From contig CATJRT010000385.1 in the NCBI GenBank assembly GCA_949742895.1, forward strand, positions 1-8,314: a DNA stretch of 8,314 nucleotides, in the 5' to 3' direction. Positions 1-6,206 of the stretch are shown piece by piece. The stretch's first letter is position 1; each line of letters starts with the position of its first letter. The notes beneath the pieces were generated by a model. The model made no database searches. It was not told the DNA's origin and saw only the letters and a list, made by a program, of their open reading frames with translations. The position numbers and the translations under genes are program-made. Origin of the DNA: an uncultured Eubacteriales bacterium. Its GTDB lineage: Bacteria; Bacillota_A; Clostridia; Oscillospirales; Oscillospiraceae.

Positions 1-124
1 CACCAACAACAATAATGTGACGGTGGAGATCAAGTGCAGCCAGATGGAAAAGGAGCTGATCACCACCGACCGCCGGGAGCTTCAGGAACTGCTGAACCGC
101 ACCGGGGGACAGAAAGCGGGTTAG
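1..124 (+). CDS. C-terminal end of an unrecognised protein (partial)
   Basis: The reading frame beginning at base 2 is open and ends at TAG 122-124, giving about 40 residues (starts TNNNNVTVEIKCS, ends LNRTGGQKAG). The peptide has a short beta-like stretch (VTVEIKC) followed by a charged, probably helical tail (MEKELITTDRRELQELLNR). I do not recognise the family and no start is visible, so no function is assigned. It runs in the same direction as all downstream genes, but the 196-nt repeat-rich gap after it suggests that the next operon has its own promoter. The call rests on the open frame, codon composition like the neighbours, and the ORF ending exactly where the base composition changes. 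Confidence 0.55.
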   Translation, partial: TNNNNVTVEIKCSQMEKELITTDRRELQELLNRTGGQKAG

Positions 125-305
125 ACGTATAGGGGCGGCGTTTATACGGCGGGAATACCCCGCTAATACGTCTTTCGGCTAATACGTATAACCCCGGCTA
201 TTGTACTGCACTAAGACCACTTTTATGCGTATAGCCGGATTTGTGCGTATAAAAGTACATTTTTATACTACTGCAATACGCCGCTAATACGGCGCGTATG
301 CGTAT
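125..305. repeat. Cluster of ATACG/CGTAT motifs (iteron- or operator-like)
   Basis: About eleven ATACG or CGTAT pentamers lie within 181 nt. Longer copies are GCTAATACGT at 162-171 and 178-187 (16-bp register), GCTAATACG at 283-291, TGCGTATA at 226-233 and 244-251 (18-bp register), and TGCGTAT at 299-305. Positions 276-299 form an imperfect palindrome (ATACGCCG, CTAATA centre, CGGCG then CGTAT). Such dense, part direct and part inverted repeats just upstream of a gene are typical of protein-binding arrays: an operator for an autoregulator, a partition site, or replication iterons. The sequence does not decide between these. The neighbouring gene at 321 has a winged-helix-like N terminus and is a candidate binder, which is inference. 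Confidence 0.7.
241..269 (+). promoter_or_regulatory. Putative sigma-A-type promoter
   Basis: A -10-like TATACT (264-269) is preceded after 17 bp by a weak -35-like TTGTGC (241-246). Transcription would start near 276, giving a leader of about 45 nt that contains the ATACG palindrome and the ribosome site GGAGG (306-310). A TGCGTATA repeat (244-251) overlaps the -35 and spacer, so a repeat-binding protein could block the promoter. The -35 match is poor (3 of 6). Confidence 0.4.
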
Positions 306-320
306 GGAGGCATTGCTACC

Positions 321-842
321 ATGAAAACAAGAGGACAGATTTACAGCCAGGAAGCTGCCGGCCTGCTCCGGGATATCTCCATGTACCAGGCGCTGCGGAA
401 AGAGCAGCTTCTCCGGCTCTATCCTGGGAAGCGGGGGGTGATTCAGAACCTGTTGTCCTATCTGCTCAAACAGCACCGCATCATCTATGAGGACGGGCTT
501 TATTTCCCAGCCCCTGACCGGCCGGATAACATTGATTGGGGGCTTATAAATGCCGTTTGGGTGTTAGTGGACTTTATCGACCGCGTAGAGTACCATGTAA
601 TCGGGGAGGTTCCGGCCAAACTTACCTTCATTGCGGAGGGCACAGTCTATGAGGTCGTCTATATGGAGCAGGGCAAAGAAACTATGCTGGCCCATGTGAT
701 GGGGCAGCACAGCGAAGAACCGCCAAATTACCTGGTCATCGTGGACAGCCCGGAGCAGATCGCCCAGCTCAACCTGCCCAACACCTGCGGCTACTGTACC
801 GTCTCCCCGGATGGGGAGGTCGAATATTATCAAAAAGAATAG
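321..842 (+). CDS. Small winged-helix-like protein, probably DUF5697 family
   Basis: This 173-aa protein starts at ATG 321, with GGAGG at 306-310. From memory it resembles the DUF5697 family, found next to conjugation genes in Clostridia; no search was run. Residues about 10-65 read as helices followed by a beta hairpin (YQALRKEQLLRLYPGK, then VIQNLLSYLLKQHRIIYED and GLYFP), the pattern of a winged helix-turn-helix. The C-terminal half alternates beta strands and helices (VEYHVIGEVPAKLTFI, YEVVYMEQG, NYLVIVDSPEQ) and resembles no enzyme I know. There is no signal peptide or membrane segment. The gene is the first after the ATACG repeat cluster and is followed after 10 nt by the RusA-like gene. 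A role as DNA-binding regulator or transfer accessory factor is inference. Confidence 0.7.
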   Translation: MKTRGQIYSQEAAGLLRDISMYQALRKEQLLRLYPGKRGVIQNLLSYLLKQHRIIYEDGLYFPAPDRPDNIDWGLINAVWVLVDFIDRVEYHVIGEVPAKLTFIAEGTVYEVVYMEQGKETMLAHVMGQHSEEPPNYLVIVDSPEQIAQLNLPNTCGYCTVSPDGEVEYYQKE

Positions 843-852
843 GAGGAAAACT

Positions 853-1521
853 TTGAACCGAGCGATTTTATCCCAGCGGATATCGTCCATCCTGGACGAC
901 ATCCAGCGTTTGAACAGTGCGCTGTTCGCCATGAACACCACCGACATCCAGCGATACCCGGACAACTACGAAACGCTGTCCACCGACGCGGCCCTGCGGG
1001 CGGAGCAGATCGCCTGCCGGCTGCGGCACCTGATCTACGCCACCACCCGCACCTCGAAGGAGGACTACCTGCCCTCCGCCGCCGCTATGATGGGGATTTT
1101 AGCGGAGCAGAACGGGGAGGTCATGGAGATTACGCTGCCTGGGCTGCTCCCCAAGCGGAAGCGGCGGCCCAGTACGGAATTTTTAATCGACCCCTTCAAC
1201 GCCGCCCTGAGCCAGTACGCCAGGGAACACAAAATGCCACGGTATGAACACTGTGTGGTGTGCTTCTCCAGTATCTACAGTCATGAGGTGCCGGAGCGGC
1301 GGGTGCGGGACTACGACAACCTGGAGCTGAAGCAGCTTTTGGACGTGGCCGCGTCCTACCTGCTGGTGGACGACAGCGGGCTTTTGTGCGATGCCTACAT
1401 CACCACCGAGCTGGGCGAGGCAGACTGCACCCGCATCTTCATCATGGACAGCGGGCACTTCTCCACCTGGCTGAAAGAGCGGGAAAAAGTGCTGGATTCC
1501 ATCACGGACTTATCCACATGA
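853..1521 (+). CDS. Probable DUF6100-type protein with a RusA-like nuclease domain
   Basis: The protein has 222 aa. The start is TTG 853 because AGGAGG (841-846) lies 6 nt upstream; the in-frame ATG at 811 would sit inside the previous gene. Residues 1-88 look helical. Residues 90-200 follow the order of RusA Holliday junction resolvases: an ITLP strand with a downstream PS (92-107), a hydrophobic strand (HCVVCFSSI, 133-141), RRVRDYDNL (149-157), a helix with KQLLDV, then LLVDDSGLL (170-178) and a last strand (TRIFIM). E. coli RusA has RRRRDLDNLQK and WLDDAQV with catalytic Asp70, Asp72 and Asp91. The equivalents here would be D153, D155 and D173/D174. The conserved Lys after DN(L) is shifted by one residue (K160). 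The DUF6100 assignment is from memory. Resolving junctions or nicked DNA during element replication or transfer is inference. Confidence 0.65.
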   Translation: MNRAILSQRISSILDDIQRLNSALFAMNTTDIQRYPDNYETLSTDAALRAEQIACRLRHLIYATTRTSKEDYLPSAAAMMGILAEQNGEVMEITLPGLLPKRKRRPSTEFLIDPFNAALSQYAREHKMPRYEHCVVCFSSIYSHEVPERRVRDYDNLELKQLLDVAASYLLVDDSGLLCDAYITTELGEADCTRIFIMDSGHFSTWLKEREKVLDSITDLST

Positions 1522-1557
1522 AGCAGCAAAAAAAGTTCCCGTTTGCGGAGCAACGGA

Positions 1558-1693
1558 CATATCCCATTTTGCCCTTTTTTGAGGGTAGAATTTTGGGATA
1601 TGGGTTTTCGAGCCGCAAAGCCTTGCAAATCAAGGCTTTGCGCTGCCGCCGGACAGCAAAATTACGCCCAAGTCTTGGCAACCCTGGGCGTAA
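1558..1693 (+). promoter_or_regulatory. Structured leader: three consecutive hairpins
   Basis: The 189-nt gap 1522-1710 holds three inverted repeats in a row. Hairpin 1 pairs CATATCCCA (1558-1566) with TGGGATATG (1594-1602). Hairpin 2 pairs CGCAAAGCCTTG (1614-1625) with CAAGGCTTTGCG (1631-1642), a perfect 12-bp stem with a 5-nt loop. Hairpin 3 pairs TTACGCCCA (1662-1670) with TGGGCGTAA (1685-1693) and may extend through CAAAA and TTTTG on its outer flanks, ending just before the ribosome site AAGGAGG (1705-1711). No U-run directly follows a stem except a short TTTT after hairpin 1, so a classic terminator is not obvious. The position suggests a cis-regulatory RNA, a processing or stability element, or a protein-binding DNA site. 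I cannot match it to a named RNA family. Confidence 0.6.
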
Positions 1694-1710
1694 ATCCAGT
1701 TTTGAAGGAG

Positions 1711-2853
1711 GTGCAAAATGTTATCGCTGCGGAAAAATGCCGTCTGCCTGATTCGGACAGTTTCCCTGCTCTTTTGCTGACCATGATTGCGCTGTCCGGT
1801 GAGTTCCCTATTGCCTTGTCCCGGCGCTTATCTGACTCCCGTTCCTATGCGGATTTTGCAATTAAGCGTCTCAAACACGACGACCTCATCCGCACCTATT
1901 ACCGCAATGGCCTGCGCGGTCTGCGGCTCACGGCCCAGGCAAAAAAGCTGCTGGCCGCCAAACAACCGGATCGGTTCCTGCCCCTCTTTACCGGCAGCAC
2001 CATGACCAGTACGCCCAAATATACCATTGTCCACCGCCTCCGCCTGCACCGGATGGCCGAGGTGCTGGTGGCGATGTTCCATGCGGGTGTGTCCGTGTAC
2101 CCCTGGGAAAAGCCCCAGGTGTTCAGCCCCACAACCCTTGCCGCTGAACCGGCCATTGAGCGGCCCACTTACTATAGCGCCCGTGAGCTGAAAAATTTGG
2201 GCCTGATGACCAACCGGATACGCGGTTCCCGTTGTGCCGGCATTTTGTTGGCAAACGGGGATATTTTTGCCGCCTACAGCACCGGCACATCGGAAATGCA
2301 GTGGGAGAACAAGGCCGAGATGCGCTTGCGGTCGCTGCTGCAAATCGAGCTGTGTCAGTATCGGCTCCCCGCCCAGTTTATGAACGCCAAACAGCACGGC
2401 ATCCTGTTCGCGGCGGACATGACGCTGCTTCCGGCCATGGCGGGGGTGGAAAGCGATAAGCGTCAAAGCTACTTTCTGACCGGGGAGAGCTTCAAACATT
2501 TCCACTTCCTGACCTGCGACCACCATGGCGATGTCGTTTTGCGGCTGCTCTGTGACCTGGACAGGCGGGCGGCGTTGGACGGCATCCTGTCGGAAGACCT
2601 GGCCCCGGCTGACCCCGGCTTTGTGGTGGAGAACGACGCCATGGAAGACGGCTCCCCAGCACTGTTCGCATACACCTGCGATGTGCCCCGGATCAAGAGC
2701 TTCGACGGCGGCCTGATGCTGCATGGGCTGACGGGGACGCTGTACTGCTTCGACTTCCAGGAGGATGCGCTCCGGCAGATGTGTGTGGCTGACATTGAGT
2801 TCCGCTGCATTGAGTTCGACGAGTACGAAAGGGGGTATTTTCATCCCGCGTAA
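1711..2853 (+). CDS. Replication-relaxation-like winged-helix protein
   Basis: The frame ends at TAA 2851-2853. Start candidates are GTG 1711 (380 aa, but the ribosome site abuts it) and ATG 1783 (356 aa, possibly coupled to the leader peptide). I list 1711 because the residues before ATG 1783 (DSFPALLLT) look like part of the first helix. After it comes a winged-helix pattern: MIALSGEFPIALSRRL, then SYADFAIKRLKHDDLIRTYY and a wing GLRGLRLTAQAKKLL. The rest is a soluble alpha/beta region with a Tyr-rich middle (RPTYYSARELKNLG) and an acidic C-terminal part. From memory this matches proteins annotated replication-relaxation family that precede VirD4 in clostridial conjugative elements. A role in DNA recognition at the transfer or replication origin is inference. 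The 3' end overlaps the coupling-protein start. Confidence 0.6.
   Translation: MQNVIAAEKCRLPDSDSFPALLLTMIALSGEFPIALSRRLSDSRSYADFAIKRLKHDDLIRTYYRNGLRGLRLTAQAKKLLAAKQPDRFLPLFTGSTMTSTPKYTIVHRLRLHRMAEVLVAMFHAGVSVYPWEKPQVFSPTTLAAEPAIERPTYYSARELKNLGLMTNRIRGSRCAGILLANGDIFAAYSTGTSEMQWENKAEMRLRSLLQIELCQYRLPAQFMNAKQHGILFAADMTLLPAMAGVESDKRQSYFLTGESFKHFHFLTCDHHGDVVLRLLCDLDRRAALDGILSEDLAPADPGFVVENDAMEDGSPALFAYTCDVPRIKSFDGGLMLHGLTGTLYCFDFQEDALRQMCVADIEFRCIEFDEYERGYFHPA
1718..1780 (+). CDS. Possible 20-codon leader peptide upstream of the relaxation-like gene
   Basis: ATG 1718 has the best ribosome site of this junction (AAGGAGG 1705-1711, 6-nt spacing) but is out of frame with the long downstream gene. 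It encodes MLSLRKNAVCLIRTVSLLFC and stops at TGA 1778-1780, two bases before the in-frame ATG 1783 of that gene. This geometry (TGACCATG) permits termination-reinitiation. Alternatives are a natural frameshift mutation or a sequencing error that split the N terminus, or use of GTG 1711 with this ORF being accidental. No good -1 slippery heptamer is visible; only an A5 run (1733-1737) could slip. Confidence 0.3.
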   Translation: MLSLRKNAVCLIRTVSLLFC

Positions 2854-4789
2854 GAAATTGATTGGGCTATGTATCATCGTCCCTGCCGCATTGGCCGCCC
2901 TGCTCTATGGCGGTGGCTTCCTTGCCCAGTTCTTTTACAACTATGGCGAGTGGCAGGCGGCGGGCGGACAGTTCGGGACAGCCCCCCATCTCCCGGACGC
3001 CAATTTCTTTGCCTGTATCGCCGCCGTGTTCCGCTGGCCCTCCGGGCTGTACGGCCTGGGTCTTTGCGTCGGCGCATTGGCTGTGCTGATCTTCGGGGTA
3101 CTGCACATGGGGCACGGCGAGGGCGGTCAGTTGGACAAGGCCCGCAATCTGGTGTACTCGGACAAAGGCACCTATGGCACGGCAGGCTTCATGGGCAAAA
3201 GGGAGCTGAAAGAGGTGCTGGACTTGGTGCCCAATATCCGCAAGCACCCCGGCATCATCCTGGGCGAGCTGGACGGGCAGGTGGTGTGCGTCCCGGAAAA
3301 GACCCGCTTCAACGGCAATCTGGCGGTGTACGGGGCCAGTGGCTCTAAAAAGACCCGGGCCTTTTGCGTCAACATGATCTTGCAGAGTGTGGCCCGGAAA
3401 TCCTCGCTGGTAATCTGTGATCCCAAATCGGAGCTCTACGAAAAAACCAGCGAGTACCTGCGGGATCAGGGCTACACTGTGAAGGTGTTCAATCTGGTGA
3501 CTCCCTCAGCCTCCGATTCCTGGAACTGCCTGTCCGAGATCAACGGCCAGGAGCTGATGGCCCAGCTGTTCTGTGACGTCATCATCCGCAACACGGGCAG
3601 CGACCGGGGCGACCATTTCTGGGACAGCGCCGAGATGAATCTGTTGAAAGCCCTGGTACTCTACGTGGAGCGTGGCTACCCAAAGGAAAAGCGCAACATC
3701 GGCGAGGTGTACCAGCTGCTCACCACCAGCTCGGAGAAGGAGCTGAACGGCCTGTTCGATCATCTCCCAGTGAGCCATCCGGCCAAAGCCCCCTACAGCA
3801 TCTTCAAGCAGTCCGGCGAAAGCGTTCGGGGCGGCGTCATCATCGGCCTGGGTTCCCGGCTCCAGGTGTTCCAGAACCGAGACATCCGCAACATCACCGG
3901 CTATGATGAGATCGACCTGACCCTGCCGGGAAAGCAGCCCTGCGCCTACTTCTGCATCACCAGCGACCAGGACAGTACCTTCGATTTCCTGTCCTCGCTG
4001 TTCCTATCCTTCATTTTCATCAAGCTGGTGCGGTATGCCGACCAGGAGTGCCCTGGTGGGGCGCTGCCTGTTCCCGTCCATGTGCTGGGCGAGGAGCTGT
4101 GCGCCTGCGGCGTGATTCCCGACCTGTCCCGGAAAATCAGCGTGATCCGTTCCCGGAACATCTCCATGTCCTGCGTGTTTCAAAACCTGGCGGGCCTTCA
4201 GAACCGCTACCCGCAGAACCAGTGGCAGGAAATCTTGGGCAACTGCGATATTACCCTGTTCCTGGGCTGCACCGACGCCCTGACCGCCCAGTTCATCTCA
4301 GACCGCACCGGAGAAACCAGCATCACCGTCACCAGCAGGGGCAAGCAGCTCAGCACCTGGCAGGTAACGAACTACACGCCCATGTACCGGGAGACCAGCG
4401 GCGTGGGCAAACGCAAGCTGATGACCATGGACGAGGTGCTGCGCATGGATGTGGACCGGGCGTTGGTAATCCTGCGTGGCAAAAAAGTATTGGAGGTTGA
4501 TAAGTACGACTATTCCAAGCATCCCGAATCGAAGAAGCTGCGGGCCGGCAAGGCCGCCGCCCACGTTCCGGCGTGGCAGCAGGCGCGAACGCAAGGGCCA
4601 GCGAAGCAAGGGCGGAGAAAGGAGGTGAAGCCTACCCCGCCCCCACCGCCATCGCCATCGGAGCAGGACCCGGAACCCGTTTCCGACGCGCCCGGCAAGC
4701 AGACTGCGGACACCGGCCAGCAGGCCGCGCCGCAAATCGTCAAGACCTCAAAAAATTCCATCGTAAAGCCAAAACAAAAGGAGGAATGA
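2843..4789 (+). CDS. VirD4/TraG-type conjugative coupling protein
   Basis: This membrane ATPase would bring the relaxase-DNA complex to the mating channel. With start 2843 it has 648 aa. Two N-terminal membrane segments are visible (IGLCIIVPAALAALLYGGG and GLGLCVGALAVLIFGVL). The Walker A motif is GASGSKKT (3332-3355, residues 164-171), followed by ICDPKSELYE, typical of TraG proteins. The Walker B region reads VHVLGEELCACG, with Glu-Glu (417-418) in place of the usual Asp-Glu. Further family motifs are YFCITSDQDSTFDF, IRSRNISMSCVFQNLAGLQ and LFLGCTDALTAQFISDRTG. The C terminus (about 600-648) is Pro-rich and disordered. The start is unclear: the GGGGG run (2831-2835) best serves ATC 2843, giving M-PRKKLIGL. 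ATT 2837 and TTG 2858 are alternatives. The gene overlaps the previous one and ends 4 nt before the next. Confidence 0.93.
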   Translation: MPRKKLIGLCIIVPAALAALLYGGGFLAQFFYNYGEWQAAGGQFGTAPHLPDANFFACIAAVFRWPSGLYGLGLCVGALAVLIFGVLHMGHGEGGQLDKARNLVYSDKGTYGTAGFMGKRELKEVLDLVPNIRKHPGIILGELDGQVVCVPEKTRFNGNLAVYGASGSKKTRAFCVNMILQSVARKSSLVICDPKSELYEKTSEYLRDQGYTVKVFNLVTPSASDSWNCLSEINGQELMAQLFCDVIIRNTGSDRGDHFWDSAEMNLLKALVLYVERGYPKEKRNIGEVYQLLTTSSEKELNGLFDHLPVSHPAKAPYSIFKQSGESVRGGVIIGLGSRLQVFQNRDIRNITGYDEIDLTLPGKQPCAYFCITSDQDSTFDFLSSLFLSFIFIKLVRYADQECPGGALPVPVHVLGEELCACGVIPDLSRKISVIRSRNISMSCVFQNLAGLQNRYPQNQWQEILGNCDITLFLGCTDALTAQFISDRTGETSITVTSRGKQLSTWQVTNYTPMYRETSGVGKRKLMTMDEVLRMDVDRALVILRGKKVLEVDKYDYSKHPESKKLRAGKAAAHVPAWQQARTQGPAKQGRRKEVKPTPPPPPSPSEQDPEPVSDAPGKQTADTGQQAAPQIVKTSKNSIVKPKQKEE

Positions 4790-4793
4790 TCTT

Positions 4794-6185
4794 TTGGCAA
4801 GAAAGAAAGCAACAGAACCCCAGGACGGGCTGGAACAGGAACCCATCGTTCCCGCTGAAGACATGACGGCTGGCGAAGGCGCCCCCGAACTTGTGGGGGA
4901 TGCGCCGGAGGGCGCCGCTCCCCCCGACAGCGGGGGTGGTGATATCCTCGCCGATTTTCCCGTTGAGGATGGCAACCCCTTTATGGTGGGCGGGGATGCC
5001 CCCGCGCCCTCTGATGGCGACCCTGACGCCGCGCCCGCCGCAGGCAGCGGTGAGGAAGACTATGCGGCGATCCTACAGGCAGTGAAGGACGGCGGCGGGG
5101 TAATGCCTGTCCCGCCGGACAGGGACGCGCCCCTTTTGCTCGACAGTGCGGAAAACGGGGACGATGACGGCGATGTGCCGACATCCCTTGTGGATGAAGC
5201 CCCCGGCAACGGCCCCGTTCCGGGAGATTCCGCAGCCATCGAAGAACATGGCCGCCGTCCCGTCCCCCGGCGCGAACGGGAGCGCGTCCTCACCATCGAC
5301 CCCCGGGCCGAGGTGCAGACCCAGGAGGATCTGGAGGACATCGTTTGGCACGAACTCCAGAACGCCAACCGGACCCGGCACCCCCTCACCGGCCAGTTGG
5401 GCAACGTGGGCCGGACGGACAATGGGATGGATGTGGCTGTTGTCCTCTACAAGGGCATCCAGGTGCTTATCCCCCTGAAGGAAATGATGGTCCATACCGG
5501 CCCGGTGCCCAGCGGCGGCGCAGAGTTCCGTCTCTGGGTGGACGCTGTAACCCGCGCCCTCAATGCCCGGCTGGGTTCCGACATCGACTTTGTGGTGCGT
5601 GGCATTGATGAGGACGGCAGGAAGGTGGTTGCCAGCCGCAGGGACGCCATGCTCCGCAAACGCAAACGGTTCTACCTGGAAACGGATGAACTGGGCCGGC
5701 ACATGATCGAAGAAGGCCGGATCGTGCAGGCCCGGGTAGTGGCCGTGGCGGAAAAGCTGGTCCGGCTGGAGGTGTTCGGCGTGGAATGCAATGTGGCCCC
5801 CAGGGGCGCTGCCTGGCTATGGGCGGATGACATCCGGGAAACGCATTATGTGGGCGAGCTGATCCCGGTCCGGGTAGTGAAGATTGAGCGCCCCAGCGTA
5901 GACCGTATGAAGATTCAGGTCGATCCCCGGGATGTCTTTGGCGAGGAGGGGGACAACCTCTCCCAGTGTCAGACCCAGTGCCGGTACGTGGGCCGGGTCA
6001 CCGCCGTACGCCGGGGGCGGATATTTATCCGGCTCAATATCGGCGTCCGGGCAGTTGCCCACGTCTGCATGGATATGCGTATGCCCGGCAAGAAGGACAC
6101 CGTGGCCGTACACGTAGTCCGGCTGGACGAAAAGAACGGCGCTGCCATCGGCATCATCACCCGCATTATCAAACAAAATCTGTAA
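4794..6185 (+). CDS. Protein with acidic disordered N terminus and S1/OB-like repeats
   Basis: The 463-aa protein starts at TTG 4794 (GAGG-type site AAAGGAGG near 4777-4784), 4 nt after the coupling-protein stop. Residues 1-160 are rich in Asp, Glu, Gly, Pro and Ala with no hydrophobic core. From about 165 the sequence is folded, with three segments resembling S1/OB strands: around 200-275 (VAVVLYKGIQVLIPLKEM), 307-376 (GRIVQARVVAVAEKLVRLEV, then YVGELIPVRVVKIER) and 396-460 (CRYVGRVTAVRRGRIFIRL, then DTVAVHVVRLDE). The third looks most like an S1 domain. A basic stretch (RKRKR, 288-292) separates the first two. There is no signal peptide, so it is likely cytoplasmic. S1-like modules usually bind single-stranded RNA or DNA. 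Binding the transfer strand or regulating element mRNA is inference. Confidence 0.65.
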   Translation: MARKKATEPQDGLEQEPIVPAEDMTAGEGAPELVGDAPEGAAPPDSGGGDILADFPVEDGNPFMVGGDAPAPSDGDPDAAPAAGSGEEDYAAILQAVKDGGGVMPVPPDRDAPLLLDSAENGDDDGDVPTSLVDEAPGNGPVPGDSAAIEEHGRRPVPRRERERVLTIDPRAEVQTQEDLEDIVWHELQNANRTRHPLTGQLGNVGRTDNGMDVAVVLYKGIQVLIPLKEMMVHTGPVPSGGAEFRLWVDAVTRALNARLGSDIDFVVRGIDEDGRKVVASRRDAMLRKRKRFYLETDELGRHMIEEGRIVQARVVAVAEKLVRLEVFGVECNVAPRGAAWLWADDIRETHYVGELIPVRVVKIERPSVDRMKIQVDPRDVFGEEGDNLSQCQTQCRYVGRVTAVRRGRIFIRLNIGVRAVAHVCMDMRMPGKKDTVAVHVVRLDEKNGAAIGIITRIIKQNL

Positions 6186-6206
6186 AGTAAAGGAGCGGCT
6201 TCTGCT

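Noticed and set aside
1510..1518. Perfect DnaA-box-like TTATCCACA
   Set aside because: It is a single copy lying inside coding sequence with no AT-rich unwinding region or further boxes nearby; chance is enough.
1558..1606. Hairpin 1 plus TTTT as a rho-independent terminator
   Set aside because: The stem is AT-rich at its base, the loop is long and the T-run is only four bases after GG, so termination here is doubtful.
1518..1751. 77-codon frame starting in an ATGA overlap with the RusA-like gene
   Set aside because: There is no ribosome site, it runs straight through three hairpins, and it shows no domain; more likely a chance reading of the structured leader.
1828..2877. Long minus-strand open frame (349 codons) opposite the relaxation-like gene
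   Set aside because: It is antisense to a well-supported gene, has biased His/Gln/Gly-rich composition, and has no recognisable domain; long antisense frames are common in GC-rich DNA.
4613..4630. Strong internal ribosome-site-like AAAGGAGGTG near the end of the coupling gene
   Set aside because: No start codon at proper spacing opens a convincing frame; it encodes the Lys/Glu-rich part of the tail.
4573..4866. Overlapping + strand frame (97 codons) across the end of the coupling gene
   Set aside because: It is a shadow of the Pro-rich tail region and the next gene; it lacks a ribosome site and recognisable features.
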